32,277 nucleotides of DNA from Scytonema sp. UIC 10036 (GTDB lineage: Bacteria; Cyanobacteriota; Cyanobacteriia; Cyanobacteriales; Nostocaceae). Shown piece by piece: positions 23,716 to 32,000 of this stretch. A model generated the notes under the pieces. It had not been told where the DNA came from. It saw only the letters and a list, made by a program, of their open reading frames with translations, and searched no databases. Both the position numbers and the translations under genes were made by a program. The stretch covers positions 1 to 32,277 of the forward strand of contig NZ_WJFC01000155.1 in the NCBI RefSeq assembly GCF_009725235.1, given 5' to 3'. Position 1 is the first letter of the stretch. The number at the start of each line of letters is the position of its first letter.

Positions 23716-23833
23716 CAATCTGCGATCCGGCAATTTAAAATGGCAAGAAAAGGCAAGAGTCATTGCCGAAAGCGAACAAAAGCCTTGCCAGCAAAGACTT
23801 ACAGAACGGCAATACAATCCCCCAAAACGGCAA
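23708..23833. repeat. Helically phased GGCAA/TTGCC iteron-like repeats
   Basis: GGCAA occurs at 23708, 23729, 23742, 23752, 23808 and 23829, and its inverse TTGCC at 23763 and 23785. Most intervals are 10-11 or 21-23 bp, that is one or two helix turns. The longer context (CGGCAATAACAATC, CGGCAATACAATC) is partly shared. This could be an iteron-type origin or a regulator-binding array. Confidence 0.55.
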
Positions 23834-23838
23834 GATGA
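23740..23838 (+). CDS. 32-aa basic ORF coupled to the next gene
   Basis: ATG at 23740 encodes MARKGKSHCRKRTKALPAKT and 12 more residues, ending in TGA that overlaps the ATG at 23835 (ATGA). No Shine-Dalgarno is visible. The basic composition comes from the GGCAA repeats it spans. It may be a translational-coupling leader or a by-product of the repeats. Confidence 0.35.
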   Translation: MARKGKSHCRKRTKALPAKTYRTAIQSPKTAR

Positions 23839-24362
23839 AAGCTAGTGATAAGACATGGAGCCTTGAACGGAGACAGCGACAATCTCAAAGAATGCGCGAT
23901 CGCCAGCCTTGGCTTAAGTGTGCGGGGTCTAAGTCAGAGTGGGGTGCGTTTATTTCGCACCTAAACGGATATAAAAGGATACAAAAGAGGTGCGATATGC
24001 CGGAAGCGACAGTAGCAGTTGAAGCAGCTGAAGCGCTTTTAAAAACAGTACTTTTAAGGCTCAGATGGGGACTTTCAGAAGAGGAAGAGATACTTACAGA
24101 CCTCAGATTAAGCACGCGCTTGCTCTGTAAATATTCCAACCAGCCTACCGAAGAGATTCTTAGAAGGTTTACTACAATTTATCGAGAAATACTGCTTCAA
24201 AGGCAGACACAAACCCAGCCATTGACCGAGAAGGAAGAAGCAGAGCTTTTGAACACAGCTGATAACTTAAGAGCGATCGCCCAACAAACTGCAACTGAAG
24301 ACCTGCCCCTACCCTCAACCCTGGACAAAATCATCAATGCATTGTCCGAAAAGACTGTTTAA
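23835..24362 (+). CDS. Helical protein of unknown function
   Basis: From the ATG at 23835 the protein has 175 residues (MKASDKTWSLERRQRQ); a TTG at 23763 would add 24 residues read from the repeat array, which is less credible. An arginine-rich N-terminus precedes leucine/glutamate-rich helices (AAEALLKTVLLRLRWGLSEE, EEAELLNTADNLRAIAQQ). The TAA stop lies inside a terminator palindrome. No family is recognised. Confidence 0.55.
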   Translation: MKASDKTWSLERRQRQSQRMRDRQPWLKCAGSKSEWGAFISHLNGYKRIQKRCDMPEATVAVEAAEALLKTVLLRLRWGLSEEEEILTDLRLSTRLLCKYSNQPTEEILRRFTTIYREILLQRQTQTQPLTEKEEAELLNTADNLRAIAQQTATEDLPLPSTLDKIINALSEKTV

Positions 24363-24376
24363 ATTTAAACACTCTT
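24350..24376. terminator. Palindromic terminator overlapping a stop codon
   Basis: Arms AAAGACTGTTTAA and TTTAAACACTCTTT form a 27-bp variant of the family. The TAA stop of the preceding gene (24360-24362) is part of the stem. Confidence 0.65.
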
Positions 24377-24668
24377 TAATGTGTTTATCATTAAAAAAAA
24401 CGTGTGGTTAAGTTGTTTGGTGGGCGATCGCCTTCAGTAAAATGCTGGACAAAATGAAATCAACATTTTATACTTAATTTTGGCGAACCGAAGCACGGGC
24501 GAAAACCCTAGGGGGTCTGCCAAAAGCCCAGAACCTTGACAACATAATAGTTTTAGGGTTTCAACTAGGCATGAAGAGCAAGTTGTCAACGGCTGAAATC
24601 GACTTTTGAAAGAGCTTTGCCAAAATGAAGCGTAGAACTCTTGTGAAAAGGTCATTCCAAGCCCAAGG
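24377..24668 (+). promoter_or_regulatory. Leader of CRISPR array 2
   Basis: This 292-bp region has no convincing gene and precedes the first repeat. It contains the G/A-rich stretch GGCGAACCGAAG...GGGGGTCTGCCAAAA at about 24482-24526, of a kind seen ahead of cyanobacterial arrays. It lacks the spaced GTGTCGATT boxes found before arrays 1 and 3. Confidence 0.65.
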
Positions 24669-25376
24669 GTTTCACTTACCTAACGCCCCGCAAGGGGATT
24701 GAAACCCTACCGACATAGACGACCTAGATAATATGCTTTTTGTTTCACTTACCTAACGCCCCGCAAGGGGATTGAAACAAGTTAATAACAAGCGATGGCA
24801 GAACTGGGAGCGACTTGAGTGTTTCACTTACCTAACGCCCCGCAAGGGGATTGAAACGCGATCTGTTAAAGTACGTTATGACAAAATTGATGGTTTCACT
24901 TACCTAACGCCCCGCAAGGGGATTGAAACTAGTGGAGCTTTGAGTATTGTTTCACGTTTATATTATTGTTTCACTTACCTAACGCCCCGCAAGGGGATTG
25001 AAACACTTCCAAATCAGTATTAACTTTTATTTTACTTTGGTTTCACTTACCTAACGCCCCGCAAGGGGATTGAAACAATCTATCGTTATCAGTCGGCTCT
25101 TTTTTATAAACTGTTTCACTTACCTAACGCCCCGCAAGGGGATTGAAACTTCATGTGCTTTATTTCTACCTTGTGCCCATCTTGCCGAGTTTCACTTACC
25201 TAACGCCCCGCAAGGGGATTGAAACAGTGTTAAGCGCTTAACAGTCCTCCTATAGTAGCTGGAGGTTTCACTTACCTAACGCCCCGCAAGGGGATTGAAA
25301 CTGGTATAACTTTAATTTGTTGAGAAACGCAGGCGTAACGTTTCACCTGTTTAACGCTCCGCGAGGGGATTGAAAC
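24669..25376 (+). CRISPR. CRISPR array 2: ten 37-bp repeats, nine spacers
   Basis: Repeats start at 24669, 24742, 24821, 24893, 24968, 25040, 25113, 25189, 25265 and 25340. The unit begins GTTTCACTTACCTAACG, has the stem-loop CCCC-GCAA-GGGG, and ends GATTGAAAC, the usual 8-nt class 1 crRNA handle ATTGAAAC. Spacers are 35-42 bp. The last repeat differs at several positions (CACCTGTTTAACGCTCCGCG), marking the old end on the right. A terminator follows at 25409. No cas gene is present on the replicon. Confidence 0.97.
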
Positions 25377-25408
25377 TAAGCCACTGTTCTAGCGATCGCA
25401 TAAACAAC

Positions 25409-25436
25409 AAAGCCCACCAACGGCAGTGGGCTTTTT
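25409..25436 (+). terminator. Rho-independent terminator after array 2
   Basis: AAAGCCCAC pairs with GTGGGCTTT over an 8-base loop, followed by TT. It would stop the rightward pre-crRNA transcript. Confidence 0.8.
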
Positions 25437-25508
25437 GATGTCGCAGTACTTTAATCTTACGGGACTTATATAGTACTTTTGTTCTGGCTCAATGAAACGT
25501 TAATTTAG

Positions 25509-25661
25509 GGGGTAGAGCAAGCTTTTGATGACTGCATCTTGCTGGCGGGGTTTGGCGATACAGGAACAGGGGAAGAGGCGATCGCAAAGTATAGTAAATC
25601 TGTCTTCAAGAAAATCTTTGAGCGCTACTCTCCCGATCTACTCAGCAGGTTCTGGTGGTAA
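25509..25661 (+). pseudogene. Gene remnant, C-terminal fragment
   Basis: After a TAG at 25506 the frame encodes VEQAFDDCILLAGFGDTGTG and continues EEAIAKYSKSVFKKIFERYS to a TAA at 25659. It looks like real protein sequence but has no start signal, so it is likely the tail of a lost gene. It overlaps the end of the pentapeptide gene on the other strand. The family is not recognised. Confidence 0.35.
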
Positions 25662-26770
25662 ACCCAGCTTGGCGCGAAATTCCTCGCTGTACTTTGCTTT
25701 CTCCCAATTGTTGGCAGATTTGACTTGCTCAGGAGCTAGATTTTTGGCATAGCTGATAGGCATAGCTAGGTAGGCACCTCGAGGTTGGCACTTCGAGGTT
25801 GGCACGGCTGAGGTTGGCACGGCTGAGGTTGGCACGGCTGAGGTTGCACGGCTGAGGTTGGCATAACTGAGGTTGGCACTGCTGAGGTAGGCACCTTCGA
25901 GGTTGGCACGGCTGAGTTTGCACTGCTGAGGTTGGCACGGCTGAGGTTGCACGGCTGAGTTGGCACTGCGAGGTTGGCACGGCTGAGGTTGGCACGGCTG
26001 AGGTTGGCACTGCTGAGGTTGGCACGGCTGAGGTTGGCACCGCTGAGGTTAGCATTTGTGATAAATAGTTTTTTCAAGGTTGGAACGCTGAAGTCGGTAT
26101 TGTGGAGGTCGAGACCGTTCAAATCCAATTCCATATAGCTTATAAGTTCTGCATCAGCCAGAAAACGAATAACGCTACCCTTTCGTTCTGTGTCTTGATC
26201 CAGCCTTCGGAGCACCGATAATGTTCTAGCGCGTGCTATGTCAAGCGCAGCATCTAGCACAGGGTCTTCGGAATCTGATTCTTCTAATTTTTTGCCAATC
26301 AATACTTTTAAATTTTTGTCTATCAGCAGTTCTGACATCCGATCAAGATAAGCCTCTAGAGCTTGCTCGCGTAAGTTGTTGTCTGCTATTTTTTTCTCAG
26401 TTTCAGCCTGCTTTTCAGATCGTCTCTGTTCTGCTCGTTCAAAGTAAAATAGTGCCAAAGGAATAGCGATCGCGCCACCAAATTGCAACCATTCCCACAA
26501 AGTCTTGGCAGATTGGAAGTTTTCAGTTTCCTTATGCGTTATTTTAATAACTTCTTTAGTTATGGGATTGGCTTCATATTCTGTGGTTACTGATTTGTTT
26601 GAGTCTTTTCCGATACCAGTCCACCCACCAACACCCCTAAAGGGATACAGTTTTGCAAAAGCTGCGATCGCTCCAAGCAAGGCAGCTAAGGTAGCAATTC
26701 GTATCAATAGCTTTCGCCTAAAAGACAAGAATTCGCCAAAATTAGCGGATATATCGCGCCATGCACCCAT
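25638..26770 (-). pseudogene. Pentapeptide-repeat membrane protein, frame-disrupted repeat region
   Basis: The 5' part is intact: two membrane segments (IRIATLAALLGAIAAFA and FGGAIAIPLALFYFE), a charged cytosolic linker, then pentapeptide repeats of the A(N)LSR type (NANLSGANLSRANLSSANLS). In the DNA the repeat is a 15-bp unit (GGCTGAGGTTGGCAC on the plus strand). Single-base losses between about 25810 and 26000 move the pattern through all three frames, giving AVPTSAVPTS and QPCQPQPC runs. A normal family tail (APEQVKSANNWEKAKYSEEF, then LGLPPEPAE) is found in another frame, ending at 25638. It is either a decayed gene, a phase-variable gene, or an assembly artefact in the repeats. Confidence 0.75.
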
Positions 26771-27097
26771 AAATCACCCCAAACAACCCTCTACATCATT
26801 ATTAGTGGTAAGCGCAAAGAACTTATGCATTGAAAGTCAAGTTTTGCTGACAAAGCCAAAATCTCAAAAAGTGCCAGTGGTCAGTTGGGATGCGATCGCA
26901 CTCTCAGAATTATCCATCGACACCACTTGCCAAATCGTCTCAACCCTATATTTTTCGTTGAGTGGTGTCGATTGCTTGCTGTACAAGGGTTTGAGGTATG
27001 TGTTTTGTGCGATTTCTGGGAGGATGTACTATACTTTTAACAGTGGTGTCGATTTGGCGGCTGAAACCTTTACTGGGTAAGGTCTCCTAGACGAACT
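26771..27097 (+). promoter_or_regulatory. Leader of CRISPR array 3
   Basis: No credible gene lies here. Boxes GTCGATT start at 26967 and 27048, with the inverted form TCGAC at 26917: spacings of 50 and 81 bp, and 50 bp from the last box to the first repeat. This matches the leader of array 1 (50, 80, 52). A CTGAAAC word follows the last box in both. Confidence 0.75.
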
Positions 27098-27654
27098 CCC
27101 TACCGATTGGGTTAAATCGGATTAGTTGGAAACGGCCTAAAGATGTGTTAACTTTATTCGCTTGTGGACACAAGTACCCTACCGATTGGGTTAAATCGGA
27201 TTAGTTGGAAACAATGCGAATAGCGTTGTTTGACCAGTTGCCAAAGACCCTACCGATTGGGTTAAATCGGATTAGTTGGAAACCTTTTGCATTGTGTTAA
27301 CGCTCGTCACATTTTTTGCCGTGACGCCCTACCGATTGGGTTAAATCGGATTAGTTGGAAACTTTATACCTCCTGTTTGTAAACAGGCATCATACACACT
27401 TCCCTACCGATTGGGTTAAATCGGATTAGTTGGAAACCTTGTGGACACAAGTAAATAGAACTTACTTGCGTTTAGCCCTACCGATTGGGTTAAATCGGAT
27501 TAGTTGGAAACAATCAGGAGTCTCGGGGTTTTCTTCGGCAGGAGTCCCCCCTACCGATTGGGTTAAATCGGATTAGTTGGAAACCCGTTTCTCCAGAACA
27601 TGGTGTCTCCGTTTGTTCCGTCGTCATCCCACCGATTGGGTCAAATCGGATTAG
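27098..27654 (+). CRISPR. CRISPR array 3: seven 36-bp repeats plus a degenerate one, seven spacers
   Basis: Repeats start at 27098, 27177, 27248, 27327, 27402, 27476 and 27549; a truncated copy lies at about 27628-27654. The unit begins CCCTACCGATTGGG, contains the stem CCGATT...AATCGG, and ends TTAGTTGGAAAC. Spacers are 35-43 bp. Spacers 1 and 5 share the 16-mer CTTGTGGACACAAGTA. The degenerate last copy puts the old end on the right. No cas gene is present on the replicon. Confidence 0.96.
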
Positions 27655-27660
27655 AGAAAG

Positions 27661-27696
27661 AAGCCCTGTGCAATGTAACTGTATTGCACAGGGCTT
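27661..27696. terminator. Long hairpin after array 3
   Basis: AAGCCCTGTGCAAT pairs with ATTGCACAGGGCTT over an 8-base loop. It lies 7 bp after the degenerate last repeat and can end the pre-crRNA transcript, though it lacks a long T-run. Confidence 0.7.
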
Positions 27697-27890
27697 AATG
27701 GTTTGTTATGGTGAGTGCAAGGAATGGGGTGCGGTCATCTGAGATGGTAGGCAGCGCTTATCGCTGTGTTATGCAGCTTTCTTGGTTCTCTTCTTGAGCT
27801 GTTTAGCCTGTGGGTCAAGCCTCAGAAACTAACCCTATAGTACTTTTGAACTGAACTGTCATTGCAAATGCTGGATGAACCTTGTTGTCA
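27697..27890. other. Intergenic stretch without a recognised gene
   Basis: Only a short minus-strand fragment, LRLDPQAKQLKKRTKKAA before a stop at about 27770, looks protein-like. It may be a stump of a lost gene. Confidence 0.35.
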
Positions 27891-28550
27891 TCATTTCTTC
27901 TCCCAACTCCAGTTAATTTGCTTGAAGCGCTCAGCATTATGCTTGGTATACCTGACAGTGTGCTGGATGTTCTTGTGACCTAAGAACTCTTGGATGTCCC
28001 TGGTAGTCATCCCCTGACTGGCTAAGAAGTAGCCGCAGCTATGACGCATCATGTGACTGTGAATCTTAATTCCCAGGTTAGCGACTTCACCAGCTCGTTC
28101 AAAGATTTTAGCGATCGCGTCCAATGTCATTTGCTCTGCGGCGTCGTTCGGTAGTTTCTTCTCTTTGAGTGCATCCATGAACTTTTTGTCCGCTATGCGC
28201 TGCTTAACACGGTCATGAACAAAGATGTGGCGGTAACCAGGGTATAGCGCCTTAATTGTCTTGAGGCATTCAATCTCGTCATTCTGGAGAACGTGTGTAC
28301 CGTCCTCACTGCCTTTGAGCCTGTTAATGAAGATTTCCTGACGCTCAAGCATTACGGCGTCCCATCTCAAGTTAATAGCTTCACTTGCTCTCAACCCATG
28401 GCGAAACATGAGCAGTACTAGGGCATAGTCACGAGCGGGGTGCTTGCTACGGCTCTTAACCGCATCTAATAGAGTTTTGACCTCTGTGGCGGTAAGATAC
28501 TCTCTAGACCGATACTTTGTATTTTTCTCTCTTGTGGGAAGGTTTTGCAT
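27891..28550 (-). CDS. Tyrosine recombinase (FimB/XerD-like), likely plasmid resolvase
   Basis: The ATG at 28550 gives 219 residues (MQNLPTREKNTKYRSREYLT). The catalytic set is complete: R54 (RHGLRASEAINLRW), K79 (RLKGSEDG), H166 and R169 (HSHMMRHS), H192 (FLGHKNIQHT) and nucleophile Y201 (VRYTKHN). It lacks a full core-binding domain. A TTG at 28613 would add 21 residues but would read through a perfect inverted repeat at 28569-28598. That repeat has the 12-6-12 form of tyrosine recombinase core sites, so this enzyme may resolve plasmid dimers there. It lies in the backbone, outside the Tn3-like unit. Confidence 0.83.
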   Translation of the reverse strand: MQNLPTREKNTKYRSREYLTATEVKTLLDAVKSRSKHPARDYALVLLMFRHGLRASEAINLRWDAVMLERQEIFINRLKGSEDGTHVLQNDEIECLKTIKALYPGYRHIFVHDRVKQRIADKKFMDALKEKKLPNDAAEQMTLDAIAKIFERAGEVANLGIKIHSHMMRHSCGYFLASQGMTTRDIQEFLGHKNIQHTVRYTKHNAERFKQINWSWEKK

Positions 28551-28568
28551 AAAGCGTAAGAATACCTG

Positions 28569-28598
28569 CTGTCGGAAAAATAGACCTTTTTCCGACAG
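28569..28598. promoter_or_regulatory. Perfect 12-6-12 inverted repeat, candidate recombination site
   Basis: CTGTCGGAAAAA (28569-28580), spacer TAGACC, and TTTTTCCGACAG (28587-28598). The arm and spacer lengths match Xer/dif-like core sites. It is 19 bp upstream of a tyrosine recombinase start. The A/T runs are inside the stem, so it is a poor terminator. Confidence 0.6.
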
Positions 28599-28797
28599 AG
28601 GAAGTTTCCACAACTCCTATTCTTCCGTGAGCGATCGCATCCCATAACCCGTCCTTATCTTTTCCCGTTCTCCCCTCGCACGAGAAAACCTCATTCCAGC
28701 CCTCAATCATAAGTCTGGCTTATGCTAGCACTGATATCAGCGTCCACAGCCCGATTCTAGTATCCTTGTACTGGGAGTGATAGCAGAGGTAGCAATC

Positions 28798-29001
28798 ATG
28801 GCAGAATCACCCATGCTTGGGGCAAGATGCCCGGTTGAGTGGGCAGAGAAGATAAAGAACATTGCCCATCTGACAGGAAGGTCAGAGGCAGAGGTAGTGA
28901 GAGAAGCAATAGGGGCATTGAGCCGAGATCTTTGTAAAATCATGCAAGATGGTCTGGAAAGCCCTATCTTGTCAAGCTTTCAGGTATTTTTGAAAAATTA
29001 A
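28798..29001 (+). CDS. RHH protein truncated by the Tn3-like end
   Basis: The ATG at 28798 has AGAGG 7 bp upstream and gives 67 residues. Residues ~5-38 (MLGARCPVEWAEKIKNIAHL, then GRSEAEVVREAIG) fit an RHH fold. From 28912 the frame runs inside the transposon inverted repeat, adding ALSRDLCKIMQDGLES and a short tail, nearly the same tail as on the coiled-coil protein at 7772. The DNA-binding core may still be functional. The original C-terminus is lost. Confidence 0.65.
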   Translation: MAESPMLGARCPVEWAEKIKNIAHLTGRSEAEVVREAIGALSRDLCKIMQDGLESPILSSFQVFLKN

Positions 29002-29034
29002 TGCTACTGACTAAGAAAGTAAATTACGGTTGAC
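28912..29034 (+). repeat. Right 123-bp terminal inverted repeat of the Tn3-like unit
   Basis: It begins GGGGCATTGAGCCGAGATC and has GCAAG at base 37, close to the GGGG...TAAG form of Tn3-family ends. It aligns without gaps to 7778-7900 on the other strand. The inner edge ACGGTTGAC is conserved. TnpA ends 62 bp further in, as expected for a Tn3-family end. Confidence 0.8.
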
Positions 29035-29095
29035 TTTTTAATGAAATTAAGCATTAACTGTTAGGCTTGAAAGGTTAGGGCAGCGTAGCATTGCC

Positions 29096-32000
29096 TCAAT
29101 TGCCATCAAAAATTTCTTGGGGAAGAGGAATTGCAGACTCTAATGGTTGCGGGATGTTTTTGAGATCCACAACATAATCTCCAAAACGCTTAAGATGTCT
29201 GGTAATATAAGGACTCAAAGCAGCAAGGGTCTTGGGTTTTACTGGATATCCTTCTGCTGTAAGTGCCTGAATTGCCTTTGTTAGGTCAACCGTATTCTGT
29301 AGAATGACTGCACTAGCAATCAAATCGAGATACTTTAAGCGTTTTTCCTGTTCAATGGGGTCGTTCTCTGTAATGACACCTTCTTTACCAAAAAATAACC
29401 AATCCAAGAAGTGATGGTATTTCTCGACAATATTTGTACAAGCCGTAATCTGCTGTCTAATTCCAGCATCAGAGATGTACTGCAATAGAAAAATTGTCCG
29501 TACTACTTCCCCCAATGCACAAAAAGCTTGATAAAGGCGATTCTTGCGACTACGACTTCCCAGCTTACGGAGTAGCGTAGATGGCATAACCTTACCCACT
29601 TTAATCGACAGTATGACACGCATCATATCATGCCAATGGGTTTGAATCAGTTTCCAATTGGCTACCTCTTTAAACAATGGGTCGATGTAGTTGTACACCA
29701 CATCAACACTTGGACGAAAGAAACTGTAGTCTTGCCAATTCCGGATACGAGGCATCAATTTGATACCAAGAAAATAAGATAAGGCAAACACTGGAACGGA
29801 CTGACCTTGAGTATCTGCGTGCAAGGTATCTGGTTGAATATCGGAAGTATTCTTCAGCAGCCCATCCAAAATATACACTGCTTCCCAGACACCGCAGGTG
29901 ATAAAATGGGTGAATAAGGCAATATATGTATCAGAAACATGGTGATAAGCAATACCGCCATAGCCACCATAGCGGATATGATATTCGCTGTGTAAGTTAT
30001 TCTCATAAACCTCAAACTTACTACCATCTGCGGCGGCTCTTTTCCCCGTACCCCACAGAGTTGGCAGATGAAAACGGTTGTAGGCGTTAATCATATCCCT
30101 CACTGCTGCCTCCAAGTTTTGTACACTAATGTGGCGGCGGTTGGTGTAAGAAATCATGTGAGAGGTAACTACACCTTTGGTATGACGGGCAGTTTGATTG
30201 GGTCCAAGGTTGCATCCGTAGCCAAAGGCAGTGAGGATATAACGTTCGCTTGCATTTTGCATTTTAGGTTCGTTCCCAGATAGAGGACCAAAATGCCGCG
30301 TCCAGTTTAACCAGTGCTCAACGTTACAAAGAATATCTAAAATACTGCGTTCTGGAATTTTTTGACGGATTGCCTCTTCTAATTCTTCGACGCCTTCTGG
30401 GGCGGGTGGTGGTGCAATCCGTTTCAGTACGGGTTCACCATCAAAACTAATTGTGACTTGTTTACCATCTGAGCAGATTTGGTCTACCGATTCTGCAACA
30501 AGCATTAATTCATTACGCAAGTGTTCAACAAAGTCTTCAGGGTTAGAGGGAAAACCAAGTTCGTGACAATACTGTTCAATCATCGGGGTACATTCATCTG
30601 CACTCAGCAACTGGTCACGGAAATCCGCATAGCTTTCTGACCCAACTACACAAGCATCTCCAGTTTTTAACTCGGTAGCTAGGTAAGAAAAAATGCAAAT
30701 TTCTAGTTGCGGTCGCACTAACATCTCGGTGTTTTCAATCCGAGTAAAAACCAAAGAACGCCATTGGTTGCTAATAAAATTTAAATCAATATCTGCTGGT
30801 AAGTGCTTAGTGCGTTTCTGTTGATTTTTTAACACAAATGCTAGAGCGTTTATTAGTGAATCATCAGCAGAAGTTGAGTGAATATCTAATGAACTGACTA
30901 GTTCAAACAATAGTTTACGGTAACGTGAGTAAAAGTGCCACATTAAAGGTAAGTGATTATTAGTGTTATAAGCAGCAATTTCTTCATATTGCTTCAACAG
31001 CAATTCTGGACCACCACGTTCAGCAAATAGAGTTTGTACTTGATGCCCTAAAGTAGCGTTGTCTTCAGTTTCATTTGATACAGTCAACACTTGTGCCAGA
31101 AGACTCAGTAATTCTTCAGTTTGCTCCAGATGTTTCTCTCGTAATTCTCTCAGTCTAGTTTTGGCACTATTAATAATTTTTTGAATACGCTTGAGAAACA
31201 TCTCCACCAAATGGTCGCGAGTCTTCACCTGCGCTTGATACAACAGACATAGCAATAAGGTACGACGTTTTGGAAGTTTGATATCTTGAAATTCCGATAT
31301 ATCTAAAGCTGCCGCTTGTGCCGCCAAATACTTAACTTTGGCAGGAGGCAACGGGAATAGTAATCGTTTGGCATCACCAAAAGTCATCAACTGATTAAAC
31401 TTTTTCTGCAACTGTTGCATATGCGACAAAGATTCACTCAAAGGTGGAGACTTGAGTAAATTAAGAGTAGCAGTTGAGTCAGTAGTTTCTCCTAATAACA
31501 GTTGGTCTAAATAAGCTTTTTCCAGAGTTGATAATCCCTGAGAAACACGTAAAAATAGTCGATAATTAGTAACGGAACGCACATGATTAACCAAGCGGTC
31601 AAGAGTGCTAAAGGCAGGTAATTCATACCGTTCCTTAATTAATTCCTCAATGGCAATGTTAATTAAATCAGCAGGATGGTCTTTAACTTCTGCTCCTTTT
31701 GCAACCATTATGGCTATCAGCTTTTGGGCAACTTTGTCGTAAGGTTTGACCCTTAAGTACGAACGTATTGCCTGTTCGTAATTACGACGTTGCCGTTCAG
31801 AAGGAATTGCCTTAACCCACTCACGTAATTTTAGACACGAGCGTAAATGTTTAATGACAGCAATCGGTACCTGTTCTGGATGTGGAAAATAACCAAGGCG
31901 CTGGAATGATTTCAGCATGACCATAAAACTTAGTAACCCTTCATGGCTCTTGACACGGGGTTTAATAAACTTGATATCTTCTGGCGTTGGTGTATAAAAT

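Noticed and set aside
24669..25376. Arrays 1 and 2 being the same repeat family because both contain CCCCGCAAGGGG
   Set aside because: Only the stem-loop is shared. Length (36 versus 37 bp), 5' half and 3' handle (GATGGAAAC versus GATTGAAAC) differ, and so do the leaders.
26505..27080. 191-codon frame antisense to the pentapeptide gene and through the array 3 leader
   Set aside because: It is a shadow of the minus-strand gene and of the leader, with no start signal or recognisable fold.
28569..28598. Inverted repeat as a rho-independent terminator
   Set aside because: The A and T runs are inside the stem around the 6-base spacer and no T-run follows on either strand, so a protein-binding or recombination site is more likely.
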